A stretch of 64,000 bases of DNA from Malurus cyaneus samueli. Its lineage: Eukaryota > Chordata > Aves > Passeriformes > Maluridae. Positions 51,201 to 63,034 of this stretch are shown piece by piece. Position numbers and translations under genes: made by a program. The notes beneath the pieces were generated by a model. It saw only the letters and a program-made list of their open reading frames with translations, made no database searches and had not been told where the DNA came from. Numbering within the stretch: position 1 is the first letter of the stretch; every line of letters starts with the position of its first letter. The stretch lies in the NCBI GenBank assembly GCA_009741485.1, contig CM019216.1, positions 55,532,918 to 55,596,917 of the forward strand, given 5' to 3'.

Positions 51201-54200
51201 TATATCCTTTTCCATTGTACCTTGTGTGATTACTCTATACATCCAATATTTATTAAGTGAATCCATAACATAATGCATTCAGATGATGACTTAATTATAT
51301 TTGTGGACCACTTTTCATTCTGTCTTAAAACTGGTTGCAGTAATGTGGTGTAATTACTTTGCAATTAAAAGACAAAAATTTTAGTTGTTAAGAAAGTAAG
51401 ATTACATAAGTAATTCGTATTTTAGTTAGCAGACATGCTTTATAAATATAATGTTGTTTGTAAATTATGCAAGTTTTCCAGAGTTCTGAAATAGGCATCA
51501 TTGGTTGTTTCTAAACCAAACAGATGTCTCCATAAATAGGTTTTTTTTCAGCAGGGGAGGATGTACCACGCATTAGGTACACCAGTATACAATAAAGTAA
51601 ACAAATTTTAACTTTAATGTTTCCTCTGATCATAAAGGAGGACAAAAATATCTATGAATTCATTTACAGCTAGTCCAAATGTACTATTAAATATTTGGTC
51701 ACGCCTTATGCCGTACCCTTAAAATAGAGCATACATTTTAAAAGGATATGTGGTTTGTGCATTTATTTTTTTAAATACATAGATTAAAAAAAGTTATTTT
51801 TTTATCAGTAAGAAATTGATTTTACACCATTTACATATCTGCACAATGATATAGATGTGATAGTTTAAACATTAGAGGTTAGATGTTTCTAAATTCCATT
51901 TTCCAGGATAGTTAATTAAATAGAGAACATTTCAGTAATACTTGGGCTCATTTAAAAATTAGAGAGGATTTTTCATATTTACTCTGCCCTTAATGGCTTA
52001 GATTATTTTTCACATATGCTCATCTAAAATTACCATTCTTTGTAGTGCAAACCAGAATATAAGGTGCCTGGTCTGTATGTCATTGACTCCATTGTGAGAC
52101 AGTCGCGGCATCAGTTTGGACAAGAAAAGGATGTATTTGCTCCAAGATTCAGCAATAACATCATCAGCACTTTCCAGAACTTGTACCGTTGTCCTGGTGA
52201 TGACAAGGTAAGCCACTTGCAGATCTTTCTAGATAAAACAATCTTTAGCTTATCATCTATAAAGAATAAAGATTTTTATTTCACTTTCTACTTCGTGGAG
52301 GGGATATACTTATAAACTTGCCCTGTATATGTATTTCTTAATGTTGCTTGTCTTCTTGTAGTGATTGGAAAGATAGATCCAATGAGATTAATTGGGATTT
52401 TTGAAAGGTAACCTTTCCTTTGATTCTGTGATCATCCAGCAACTAAATGAGAATTAACTGGAATCATTAAGCTCAATAGTCAGCTGTTCCCTTGTATCAC
52501 AGTAGTTTAGTTAGCTACCAAATTCTTATTCTAAAAGATTGGCTGGAAAGGGTAGTGTGCAGGCAGTTCAACTTCCTTTGTATTTGTCCCTGCTTATAAA
52601 ATAGGTAGTGTTTCTACTTATTGAATAACTACAAAAAAGTGGGGAATGCTAAGGGCTTTGTCTTCACAGAAATTTGTGTAGTACAGACATTAAGTAAAGT
52701 ATAAGTAAGGCAGGATGTGTAGGAGAAGTTATATTTTGAATAGTTACATGCATTCCTACAGCTGTATTTTTCAACCAGAGACGTGAAAACCCAAGGCATC
52801 TATGGAAGGTAATTAAGACAAGCTCAGCCATTGTGTTATCTTAGGATTCCTGCCTTTTTAGAATAGTTAGGACCTCTGCAGGAAAATGTATCGGGATGTG
52901 CAAATTTTACTTGGTTGGATAAACTTGGCTAAGGATGTCTTCTTCAGGTGAGTTCTGAGGTGTTGCTGAACAGGTTATTTAAGTGAAAACGGACATTTTT
53001 CCAGTCTGGTTTTAGGTTATCTGTGTGATTAACTTGTGCTGCTTCAATTCCACAGTGTTTTACTGTGTTTTTTTATAAATAGGCATGATTTTTTAACTTA
53101 CATTTTTTATTCATTTAGTTGTATTCCTTTTGCAGTGTGTTTTGTAAACTTATTTACCTTGCTACTTTGGGAAATGTACTAATACAGAAATAGCCTGATG
53201 TATTGAAAAGGGAGAGATTGGAGCAATGGGTGGAAGTACTCAATTTGTGTCTGGTTTTTTAAAATGTATAGTAAATTTATTCTAGGGTAAGAAATGGCAC
53301 CGCTTGTCCTGCGATGTTTCAATGTATGGCCATTTATGGTGTTAGAGGTGTTTGCTGTGAAGAGAGGTAGTTAAACGTAGTCTGCTTAGGGTTCACAAAA
53401 GTCCTGTCAGGTTCCTTTCTAGGATATTTTTCACCTCAGCCTAAAATGTATTTTTCAATCCGAAGTCTTGTTGCTATGCTGCATATGGATTCAATATTAT
53501 AGGAAGTTCTGTGCTGTGAGAGTAGTTAATCTGTACATTGCCCAGCAAAAAACTGTGCTGTCAGAGAGACCGAGATACGTACCTGGTTTGTAACATTTTG
53601 ATGTTTAATCTGAATAAAAGGCTTAATGGAGAAACACAGCCATTATCTTTATTTGAGCAAATGTGGAATTAGTTTTTAAATCAAGCAGAAAGGCACTAAC
53701 ATTTCTTTTAAAGTAACAGCAAAATACCTGACGGATTCCTTTGCCTGGCCCGAGAAAGTGCAAGGTGCAGGTAGATACTGAGGTGCAGGAACTATTTTAT
53801 ATTCCTGCTCTGGAAAAATGAAGGAAGTTAGAGTCTCTGATGGACTTGTCAAGGACTGCTGATAAAACAGACTTTCAAAGAAGAAAGGCTCGCGTACTGT
53901 AATTCTGAGTGGAAGCCTTCAAGATTTCTTTAAGGAAACTAAATTGCATCTTCCATGCAATGAAAATTCAGCACTTCTCTCCGTTAAAATATGCTCTTGT
54001 AGTTCTGTGCAAACAGACCTTTTTTCCTTTGTTTTGAGCACTATGGCAAAGTACTCTGTGTTCTTGTTTTGTGAAACTCAAGTAATTAAACCATCAGCAA
54101 ACACCAGATCCTTTGAAGAATTTCCTGCTATTTGTAATACAGCTGACTTTTTCCCCCTAAATAAAAAAAAAATCTTGCCTTTTGGTGGAGGTGAAGCTTA

Positions 54201-57200
54201 TTTAAAAAAAGCAAACAAACATCTGGAAGCAGATCAAAATGGTGATCTGTTTACAATGTAATAGAAATGCAAGCTGAACAATGAGTTACAGCTATGAATT
54301 ATATGAAGTCTTAATTTTGATTTTTTTTCTTCCTTCCCCATGATCCACATTTTTTAATATTACTATGTATTTTCAATAGGCAGGAAATTGTGTTCCAGTT
54401 TAAATGTTTAAATTCCTCACTTCATCAAGTGAGCTTGCAAAATATTAAGCTGCTTTTCTAAAAAAAATATATAGCAGTCTTACTAGTGTATGCCCATTTT
54501 TCAGTGCACATAAATTATTTTGATTCATAGGCAGAACAGAATTGCATTTGTATATGTTAACTATAAAAATTTAGGAAACTAATGATTATTTTTATTATTG
54601 GTAATGCTTTAAAATGCTTTCTTGAAATAATTTTCTCTCCATGTCATCTTCCAAGATTGAGGGTACATTTCTGGTTGAGAGAACATTGTCACTTACGTGT
54701 AATAGCTCCTTCCTGGTGCCTAGTGTCTGCTTCATAGTTCATAGAACTTTGCTGTGACCCAGTATAAAGGTCCTTTGCAAACCTAAAAGTCTTCAGTCTA
54801 GACAGATTAATGTTGCTAGTTAAGAACTCCATAATGAGTAACAACAAGAAAAATAAGCATAACTCATGCCTTTTGTTATCTTTTCTTCATTTAGAGTAAA
54901 ATTGTTAGAGTGCTAAATTTATGGCAGAAGAATAATGTGTTCAAGAGTGAAATTATACAGCCTCTCTTGGATATGGCAGCAGGAATTCCTCCTCCCGTTG
55001 TGACCCCTGTCTTGCCCAGCACTACAGCTGCTATAAGCAACAATACGCCAGGTAAACAAAACCAGATGGAAGTCATACTTTGAATAAATACACTTCTGTC
55101 TGCTTTGTTATGTTGCCTGTTAACATGCTGAAATATCTCACTGGTTTCTTTTAGATAAATGAATGCTAGAAGGAAGTATATTACAGACACCATCAAGATC
55201 AGGAAAACATTTTTATAAATGCAGACTTGATCATCTTGTGCTCTGAGCATCTGCCTTACCTATGTAGGTAGATGGCAGGAAAATGGATTTTTCAGTTTTT
55301 CACTGTGCCAGAATTTTTTCTTTTATGGTTGGGATATATGGGAAATTGTCCAGTTAGGAATGGTTTTTGGCACCTGCTTTTATAACCCATCTTTTGTGGA
55401 TCCCATGCTGAAAAGCAGTGAGATGGACAAATCTTGCTTAGTTTTCATTGGGAAAGCAAATACGTGAAATTTTCAGATCTTGGATTGCCTTTTCTGCATC
55501 TTCTATCTCTGTATTTGTTATTTTTATATAGTATGACTACATTAAATTGTTGAAATCATGAGTCTGCTCTAATATTTACTTAAATTCTGACGCAAATTTT
55601 AAAACAGTAATCTAGTCACATTTAACATTCGTTGGCATATCTCTACTTCTGAGCTGTAAATGCAAAAGTATTTGCAGGGATGAAGGATTTTTCTGCATTA
55701 TGGCATGAAGCTAATAATCAGAGTGCTAGTTTAGTCTCAGTGTTTCTCTTCAGAAAAAAAAAAAAAAAACAATCCTCCTTAATTTAGCTGATGCAGGTTG
55801 AAATTTTTAGTAGACTCCTTAAGATTCCTCGTGGGGATAAAGTGTGAGTCCAATGAGATTCGGACTAGCAGACAAATAGATTGCTAACAATTACCATTTG
55901 GTATATGTAGTTTCCACTGAATGTTCTGGAATACTCTGTAAAACCTATTTATTTTGTCTTCATCCATGCTTTTGTTATTAGTCCCGATAGGTCAGTAGTA
56001 GAAAGAGCTGTGAACTACACCAACACAAAGTAATTTTGCTACTTGAGGAATGTTGATGTCTGTGTTATTTTTCTGTGCTCTCGGTGTATCTCAGAGAAAA
56101 TAGTTTCAATTGATGTGCTTACTCAGTATTTAATAGCTGCAGGTTTTTTTCTTCTCTAACACAATTTTTAAGTTTCTGTGTTAAAATATTTGGGCATATT
56201 GTTTTTTCTCTTTTTTAGGTACACCTGTGACTCCAGTTACCCCAGCCAATGTGGCGCAGAGTTTACCTGATCCTTGGGTATCTCAGATTGCTAACACAGA
56301 CACGCTTGCTGCTGTTGCACAGATTTTACAGAGTCCTCAAGGCCAACAGGTAACTAACTATTTTGTAGACAGTTACACTGTAGACACTTTAGATTGTCTG
56401 ATACTTTGTACCTTTAAGTTACAGGCAAGGAATGTTTTCGTGAGTATGTCTTAGTTTTATGTCCAGTATCCATGTTAACTATCCCATGAGATTGTTCATC
56501 ATAAATAAGTTCCAGGTCAACTGAAACTCCTTGTTCCCTTTTGTAACAGGAGTTCATTCCTTAAAACCATCTCAGAAGGTGACTTCAGATAAGATGGTCT
56601 GTAATACATACTTGTCTGTATAGATGACAAGTGTAGATTTATTGCAGATGACTAAATCAGGAACAGCAATAAGATTTCATAGATACAGATACAAAATAAA
56701 ATGCTAATTAAAGCATATTTCTCAACTTTAATTAATGAGGATATTTTACAATATTGAACTAACCAAAATTATCTGTAATTGCTCATTAGTCAGATGGAGG
56801 GAATATCTTCATCTGATAACACGGGAAGAAATTAAATCATTGAAAAGTGAAGCAAAATGAGTTTGGGGGATACTTTGTGAAATAAGGAGGAAAAATAGTG
56901 GACTAGCTCTTAAACAAGGAAAGGATGTGAAATGAGAATGGTAAATTCCTGAAAAGTTAGGTAGTTTTAAAGATTGTTGCTTAGAGACTATAAAAAAAAG
57001 AAAATAATGAAACAAGAGAAAAAAAATGAAGATGGAAAGGGAATTTGGGGTTTAAAGACAAAAGAAATAATTCTTGGATATTTGGCTCAAAGTACTCTTA
57101 AGGAGAAGTGTGGAGACAGACGGTTCACAAGAAATATGTACATGCAGATGTCTAGGATTGATGGATGAGCTATGATATTTGCTTCCATCCTGTCCATCTC

Positions 57201-60200
57201 TTTTCTTCTTCTTCTCCAAACCATTCCATCTCCCACAGCCTCTCCCTGGTGCCCCAGCTCCAAAGATTTTGGTTTTATCTTACAACTGTGTTTTATGGGT
57301 GACAATGCATACAGGTAAATTGAGAGTCTAGATATAGGAGAGGGAAGAATAAGAAAGATGTGACCAACAAGAATGTGAAAACAGCAAGAATGGTGCCCAC
57401 CCAGGATTTGTCTGCTCCTGGGCCTCCATCTCTGCTTCTTCAGTTTGATTCCTTCCTACTGAGAGCAATGCACAAGGTGGACCAGCTGTATTTGCTCATC
57501 TTTTATGGATCAGTCAAATGGGATTTGGGGGAACTCTTCAGTTTTGCTTATTGCAGTAGTGAAAGCTTTTGCTGAGGTAGAACTACAATTGAAGCCTTTT
57601 CAGAGGCTCTGCTGAGTAAGACATCCTAATAACTGTTTTTAAAAGAATATGGAGAATTGTTTCACATTATTGGAAGGTAATTCTAAAACAGGCTTGAAAG
57701 TCACATATTTTTGATGTATTGTGGGAAAGAAGTTCAGCCTAATCAGTTTATGATGTTTCTAGTATGGCTAGTAAGAAGGGAGGGATTGAACCCTTGAAGA
57801 GTTCAGTGGAGACGCCTCTAAGGAGTTGGAATATGAATGTAAGGGTAATCAGAGACTTAGTCAGCATAGTGTGAACTACCTAGATTTCCTCAACTTTTTT
57901 TCCACAAATATTTAAGATAAGGCTCCAGGGATTTATCTCATGGAATATTAAAGGACTGCTTCTAATTCCATTTTAGGAGAGCTTCTTTCCATAGGGTTAA
58001 TGTTATTTTGTTAAGGCAAATCTGTACAATTTTATGGAAGCATCCTTCTTCAACAGATAATTCAATCTGCACATGAAAGAGCCTTTTATGTCCTCATTAG
58101 GACAACTCCTCTAGAAGATTAAATACAAGTAAGAACTTGAAAGAAAACAAAATAGACCAGGTGATTGATTTGTACATTTGCTATTTATATTTTGTTAACA
58201 CAGCAAGGGAGTTGCATTCTATCAACCCAAACCTGAATTTTACCATGAGATTTCACTTGTGACTTGTGCAGAGACGTTGGTTCAAGCTCTCTCTATGAAC
58301 AGGTTGCATCAACGTAAAGTGGAGCTTGCCACAGTGCAGTTCTTTTCTCTGTACCAATGTTGTTACAGGACAGAGATTCTCCTAATATAGATGGGCCTTA
58401 GGAAGCTGGAGTAGGCTAACAGATTTCTTTCAGGTCAGAAGGAATCAAACTGGAGAAACAGAAGAGGGGAACCCTAGAAAGCATGAAATCCTGAGTGGTG
58501 ACTGGCATCATCATGCAACCTGTCAGAGCAAGTTAGGAAGAAGAAGCCTCTGCCTATCTTATCAGCCCCAGAAAACAAATTAGCCAGTAAGTGGGAAAAA
58601 ATTTGCTGTAAATGAAAACAAATTAAGACAAAATTGTAGCCATAGGTTAGATCATACGTCATTCCTGAGGATTTTTTTACTTAGTGGAAGGGGAAAAGTC
58701 TATTTTGTACTTTGTTTTTGTGCTTTAAACTAAATCATGTTCAATTCACTTTTCATCTTTTCTCTTTTAGCTTCAGCAGTTGATACAGACACTGCAGATA
58801 CAGCAGCAGAAACCTCAGCCTTCGCTACTTCAAGCACTGGATGCTGGTCTTGTTGTTCAGTTACAGGCCCTCACAGCACAACTCACAGCTGCAGCTGCTG
58901 CTGCTAATACTCTTAATCCACTGGAACAGAGTGTCTCTTTTAATAAGGTAGAAGTAGAATAATAGAAATTTGAAGAAGTATTTATTATTAAATACATATG
59001 TAAGTGAAAAGTTCTGTTGGATTTTATTGTTTGACTTTGGAAGTTTAAAAAATACATTAATACACTATAAAATGCTACGTCTTGAAAATATTTAAAAAAA
59101 AAAGTCTAGACAGAGTAATGTAGTTTTATATGAGTTTAGGGCTGAATGGTGCATTGTAGAATGCAGGGGACCAGAATGTAGAATGAAAGGGACCCAGAAA
59201 GGTTATTGATAATGGTAACAGATTTGATTTAGTAACATTAAGCCATTGTTACATACTTTTCCTCACCCTTTGTAACACAGCAGTGGAAATTATTTCTTAC
59301 AAGGTAATAAATGGAAAATATGTGGAAATTAATACACACAGTTTTCTCAGAAGAGTAAAAAAGTTTTATTTGTAATTTTCTACCATTATAAGGTATGTGC
59401 CAAGAAAACTTCTAATCATAGCCACAAAATTATATGAGTGTGTAAATTAGCCTGTAGGTAAAGAAACTTCTGTTGCAAAACCCCTGAAAATAAAAACCAA
59501 AAACCAACCAACCAACATGCCAAAAAAAAAAAAAAAAAAAAAAAGCAAAAAACACCCTGGAAGCCCCCAAACAAACTACAAACAAAATCAGAGTGCAGGA
59601 ATTTAAGACAACTAACATAATTGCATACCAGGTGGCAACATCCATGCAAGCAATTGCTGTCATAGTATAATACTAGTATAATAAAGGAAGAACCTCTGCT
59701 TAAAAGTTAATAACTAAATAGATAAGTAAAGAAAACATTATTATCTTTGGAAGAAACAGCTTGTGAGTACATAATCTCGGTAGAATTGTCCTGAAGTGGA
59801 TAAATAGTAAGAATAAGGAAATTGGAGAAGCAAAAAAACTGTTCTTATTCTTAACTCAGATAATAGCTTTTTATTGAAAGTAATGCAGCTGTAAAAATAA
59901 GTTAGGAAAAGAATGGCTGTACTCCTGCTATACCACAGCTGTAACAATCAACTCGAGCAAGTGTAATCCCAGGGAATGAATGCCTCACTTAAAAGGGATG
60001 GCTGTAATATTTAGATACAGAAAGTATTTTAGAATATGGCATTATTCTACACACTTCAATTCCACCATTTCCATTGATAAATATAGGTGTGGCTGTCTTG
60101 AATGTTGGGCAGCTTAAATGAGCAAATTGAAGGAATTCAAATTCTGATGAGATCTTTATATATAGATGGGGCAGCGTTTAAGATGAAAAATTAAATTATT

Positions 60201-63034
60201 AGTATTTTGATCCAAAGGAAACTGTGAAGCATAGTTTTCATTCCATGACATAATATTGGTGAATTGGATAACAAGTGCAGGAAAATACCTTCGATGAATG
60301 GATAAATATTCATATTTTTAAAAAAAAAATCCCTATTCCTAATACATTTGTCTGTTCTTCCAGTCCTTTGTTTTCAGGCCCTTCAGTCTCTGTAGTGCCT
60401 TGTATTAATTAATTGTTCAAATTATTATGTTTTATGTGAAAAATTATTTTGGCAACATCAAATGTGCATGTTTTCTGATCTTGCTACAGAGCCCTATCCT
60501 TGTGTTACGGTCAAAGAATTTGATCAACATTTCTTATGCATTTATCCTACTCCTTTTATTTTTAGTTTCCAAAGAGAATATCCTGATTCTTATGGAAAAT
60601 TTTGTTTCCTTTCAAATAAAAAGCTTTTTTCATGCCTTTAACCCTTTCTGTTGGTTTTTCTGAACAAACTTCCTTTTAGATATTTAAAGGAACATGCAGC
60701 ACAAAGGGGAGGTTCTGTGCTTTTTCTATGCATGTGTGTGTAATATTAAACTCAGTATCCTAATATTTAATTTGGTTTCATTTCTATTACTTCACCATAG
60801 AGACTTTTTTTATTAACTATGTAAAAATCAAGATCTTTCAGTTCAGATTTTTTCTTTCAGTATGTACAGTGTTCCTTAAAACAAATGTAAACAAAAATCA
60901 TGCCGCACATTTACCTGTCTTGGCTGGAAGTTCTTTTGTTTTCTCTGGCCTCAGTTAATCTAAATGCTACATTGCTTGTCATGAACTGTTGGACTACTTT
61001 CTAGTGATTTCTTTTCTCAGATGTATGAATAGTGCATATTCTGTTATTTTCCTTTCTACTTGTAATGATGGAAGGTACATGATGATAAACAGTATTTTAA
61101 GTTTGAGGTTTTTCTAAAATGCACAGTTTTTTCAGAGCAGCAGCATTTTGTAAGTGCCTCACTGGAAAACATTCTAAAAATTCAAACAAAAAAGGCAGTC
61201 ACCTTGCTTCAAATGGATTAGATATATGTCGTGAAAGTTGTTCTGTATTTTAGCATCCAAATTCACATAAGCTTGATGGTCTGTATTTCTACTGTTTTCT
61301 CAGGCATGTTCAGTCCTGCTTTTATAAATACTATATTGGGAAAAGTGATTCTAAAAATCCTTGATTAATCAATCTTCTAGTTAGGTTATGATTTGTTCTT
61401 CTTGCTGGACTCTAGTAATTAGGAGTAAATAGAGCATCCTGAGAAAGAAAATGGGCTACTGAATCGTCGTGGCTGGTTGCTGAAGATGTTTTTGCCTTAG
61501 TATTTCAAAATGACTGACCTATATTACCATTCACTGCTTTTTGTCTGAGATTAAGATTTGAGAAGTTGTTGTGGTGGTTTGTAGTATAGCATTAGCTCTG
61601 CTTTGCAGAAAACATCCAAGGTGTGTAAAGATGCATGTACATGCTTTAATAGCAATGCCCTATCAATAAATAGGGGGAAAAAGGCAGTCTCACTGACAAA
61701 TAATAACATCTGTTGTATTTCTTCATGCTTGTTCCTTAGTTTTCTCTTCAGGAAAGTAAAGTGCTACTAAAATGCTTCTGGACTTCTACAAATTAATTGA
61801 CAAACCTTTTTACTTAAGCAGAACTCCAGGGTAGACATCGTCACATATAAAACAGGAACTTTATCCAAGTTTTTCTCTTTCTTCTTGTGAGATACCTTTC
61901 TTTTTATCCATTAGAAGGCTTATTGATAAGTGCTAGCTTTGATTTTTTTTGCAGACTATGAGTTTTTTTTCAAGGAGCAGTATATTGGAAGGAATTCAGA
62001 TTGTCCAAATAACATGTGTGTGTGAAAACACAATTCTTTGTGAAGTAATCAAGCTGTAGGTCTTCACTTGTTATGAGCAGAGCAATTTGCTGATTACCAA
62101 AGGATTAAATAGTTGGCCTCTTCGTAGTAATTTCTTCTAATTAAAGGAATCATTACATAAACTTAATCTTTATTTAATCTTTACTCCAAAGTTGCTGTTA
62201 GTTACTGTGGAAGGAACATGTGGTTTTACTCACAGCAGCAGAGCTCAGGAAAGCTGGGGCAAAATTTGGTACATTCAAGAGTTTGATAGCAATAGCAGTA
62301 AGATATTTAATTTTCTATTCAGGTATTTACCAAACTTTTTTTGTTTTTTCTTAAGTTGAGAAATAAGAGCATCTTCCTTTTGAAAACAAAATATTCCCTA
62401 GGGGACATATAAGGAGTGTTCACTAATGCTTATTTTGTTTTCTCCCAGAAGCTGATGGACAGGTTTGACTTTGGGGAAGAATCTGAACAAAATGAAGAGC
62501 CTAAAAAGGAAACTCCCTCTTCCCAATTGTAAGACCAAGCTATGTTTCCTAGGGAAAATGCTAAAATTTGCGTGATGCTAGTTGAACATTAGGATTAAGT
62601 AAGAAAAATGTTTATTTCAGAACATAAGTACATTAAAACAGTAGAAAAAGATAACTAAATTAAACATACACATTTTACTGTAAGTCTGTGCCAGAATTTT
62701 TGTTGACTTTGTCTGAAAGGTAGCATTATCTTTGCTTTTTATAATTATATTTATACTGTTGATAGGATAATAATGATATTAGAAAGTGGAACTAGTACAT
62801 TGTCCTCATTATTTTACATTCTAGTTAAACTTGAAACCCAGTTCTGAAGACCTATTTACTAATTGTTTAAACCAAGAGATAAACCGTGGGGTTTTTTTTT
62901 AATTATTTTGTTTCAGGCCATTAGTACCAGAATCTGTGAACAACTCCCTTTTTCACCAGCTAGCTGAGCAGCTACAGCAACAAAATTTAGAACATCTCAG
63001 ACAACAGCTTTTGGAGCAGCAGCAGCCTCAAAAG
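27249..63034 (+). CDS. SCAF8: SCAF8, SR-related CTD-associated factor 8 (N-terminal nine coding exons; exon 1 frame broken by one base)
   Basis: Nuclear protein that binds the phosphorylated C-terminal repeats of RNA polymerase II and, with SCAF4, prevents premature polyadenylation (family knowledge). The spliced exons give about 328 residues, counted with the exon-1 base restored. The first ~139 form the CTD-interacting domain, starting MEAVKAFNSE-LYSLNDYKPP. VIDSIVRQS (residues 65-73) carries Asp67, and VRVLN carries Arg112; both positions are CTD contacts in this family. A Pro/Thr-rich linker, a Gln-rich segment and an Ala run follow. SCAF8 is chosen over the paralogue SCAF4 because of LYSLNDYKPP, FSNNIISTFQNLY and the QTLQIQQQKPQPS segment. 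The usual protein is about 1270 residues, so the RRM and C-terminus lie off the right edge. Exon 1 as written is ATG GAG CTG TGA: one base is missing. The other exons are intact and in phase. Confidence 0.96.
32360..32383 (+). other. G-run cluster (possible G-quadruplex) in intron 1
   Basis: Runs of 4, 7 and 6 G separated by six bases and one base. The 7-G run can be split into two tracts, which gives four. It lies on the sense strand of the SCAF8 pre-mRNA. Structure is predicted only. Confidence 0.5.
33755..33882 (+). mobile_element. CR1 LINE 3' fragment in intron 1
   Basis: The + strand follows a CR1 3' end in sense: CAACCTGGTCTAGTGAAAGG then TGTCCC, an ACTAGATCTTT block, TTCCGTTCCAACCC and a terminal CCATTCTATGACC, the degenerate ATTCTATG repeat. 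It is short and diverged. Confidence 0.85.
34920..35175. other. G-rich tract of unknown origin in intron 1
   Basis: About 250 bases richer in G+C than the surrounding intron, inside a frame open on the + strand over 34825-35208 (127 codons). Its predicted basic product matches no family I recognise. It may be an old insertion or just a compositional patch. Confidence 0.3.
42780..42985. other. GC-richer segment of unknown origin in intron 1
   Basis: About 200 bases of near-balanced composition within an AT-rich intron. The minus strand is open over 42785-42982 (65 codons). It has abrupt-looking edges, but no CR1 hallmark and no protein family that I recognise. It could be an unrecognised retroelement piece. 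Confidence 0.3.
44619..44962 (+). mobile_element. CR1 LINE ORF2 fragment (reverse-transcriptase region, catalytic block deleted)
   Basis: The + strand encodes VPQGSTLGLTLFNIFFDDID (from about 44730), the CR1 reverse-transcriptase motif upstream of the active site. It is preceded by the GGTTTGATGGATGGACT and GAGTTGTAGTTAATGGC blocks and followed by GAGGGAAGGGATG.TATCCAGAGGGA. The expected Phe-Ala-Asp-Asp catalytic segment between IECSL and the next helix is missing, so this copy is inactive. It lies in the same orientation as SCAF8. Confidence 0.92.
47588..47671 (+). CDS. SCAF8: SCAF8 coding exon 2
   Basis: 84 bases, 28 codons, LYSLNDYKPP to AAIKAIK; phase 0 at both ends. Acceptor TTTGCAG, donor GTAAGA. 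Encodes helices 1-2 of the CTD-interacting domain. Confidence 0.97.
47672..49204 (+). other. SCAF8: SCAF8 intron 2
   Basis: 1.5 kb, phase 0, GTAAGA...TTTTTCAG. AT-rich; no repeat or RNA gene recognised. Confidence 0.95.
49205..49249 (+). CDS. SCAF8: SCAF8 coding exon 3 (45 bases)
   Basis: Fifteen codons, FYKHVVQSVEKFIQK; phase 0 at both ends, donor GTAAGT. Continues the CTD-interacting domain. Confidence 0.97.
49250..52045 (+). other. SCAF8: SCAF8 intron 3
   Basis: 2.8 kb, phase 0, GTAAGT...TTTGTAG. Very AT-rich noncoding DNA; nothing else recognised. Confidence 0.95.
52046..52207 (+). CDS. SCAF8: SCAF8 coding exon 4
   Basis: 162 bases, 54 codons, CKPEYKVPGL to RCPGDDK; phase 0 at both ends, donor GTAAGC. 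Carries the VIDSIVRQS segment with Asp67, which belongs to the CTD-binding surface. Confidence 0.98.
52208..54894 (+). other. SCAF8: SCAF8 intron 4
   Basis: 2.7 kb, phase 0, GTAAGC...CATTTAG. A plus-strand frame at 53944-54261 is open but has no family features. No repeat recognised. Confidence 0.95.
54895..55051 (+). CDS. SCAF8: SCAF8 coding exon 5
   Basis: 157 bases, SKIVRVLNLW to ISNNTP plus the first base of a Gly codon (phase 1); donor GTAAAC. Arg112 and the last helices of the CTD-interacting domain are here, followed by the start of the Pro/Thr-rich linker. Confidence 0.97.
55052..56218 (+). other. SCAF8: SCAF8 intron 5
   Basis: 1.2 kb, phase 1, GTAAAC...TTTTTTAG. No other feature recognised apart from an A-run near 55753-55769. 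Confidence 0.95.
56219..56349 (+). CDS. SCAF8: SCAF8 coding exon 6
   Basis: 131 bases, completing Gly and reading TPVTPVTPANVAQ to LQSPQGQQ; phase 1 in, phase 0 out, donor GTAACT. Low-complexity Pro/Thr/Val linker followed by an amphipathic Ala/Gln segment. Confidence 0.97.
56350..58770 (+). other. SCAF8: SCAF8 intron 6
   Basis: 2.4 kb, phase 0, GTAACT...TCTTTTAG. A purine-rich part occurs at 56950-57070 and a pyrimidine-rich part around 57190-57240. No element recognised. Confidence 0.95.
58771..58947 (+). CDS. SCAF8: SCAF8 coding exon 7
   Basis: 177 bases, 59 codons, LQQLIQTLQIQQQKPQPS to LEQSVSFNK; phase 0 at both ends, donor GTAGAA. Gln-rich, with a run of six Ala encoded by GCT/GCA repeats near 58890-58908. 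Confidence 0.97.
58948..62448 (+). other. SCAF8: SCAF8 intron 7
   Basis: 3.5 kb, phase 0, GTAGAA...TCTCCCAG. Contains an A-rich low-complexity stretch (59490-59580) with a 23-base A-run at 59522-59544. No transposon recognised. Confidence 0.95.
62449..62528 (+). CDS. SCAF8: SCAF8 coding exon 8
   Basis: 80 bases, KLMDRFDFGEESEQNEE to PSSQ plus two bases of a Leu codon (phase 2); donor GTAAGA. Short acidic segment. Confidence 0.97.
62529..62916 (+). other. SCAF8: SCAF8 intron 8
   Basis: 388 bases, phase 2, GTAAGA...GTTTCAG. AT-rich, no other feature. Confidence 0.95.
62917..63034 (+). CDS. SCAF8: SCAF8 coding exon 9 (last in window)
   Basis: 118 bases, completing Leu and reading PLVPESVNNSLFHQLAEQL to LLEQQQPQK; phase 0 out, donor GTATGA. 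Predicted Gln/Leu-rich coiled-coil-like helix. Confidence 0.97.

Noticed and set aside
59416..59663. Minus-strand Phe-rich open frames
   Set aside because: They are translations of an A-rich low-complexity stretch in intron 7.
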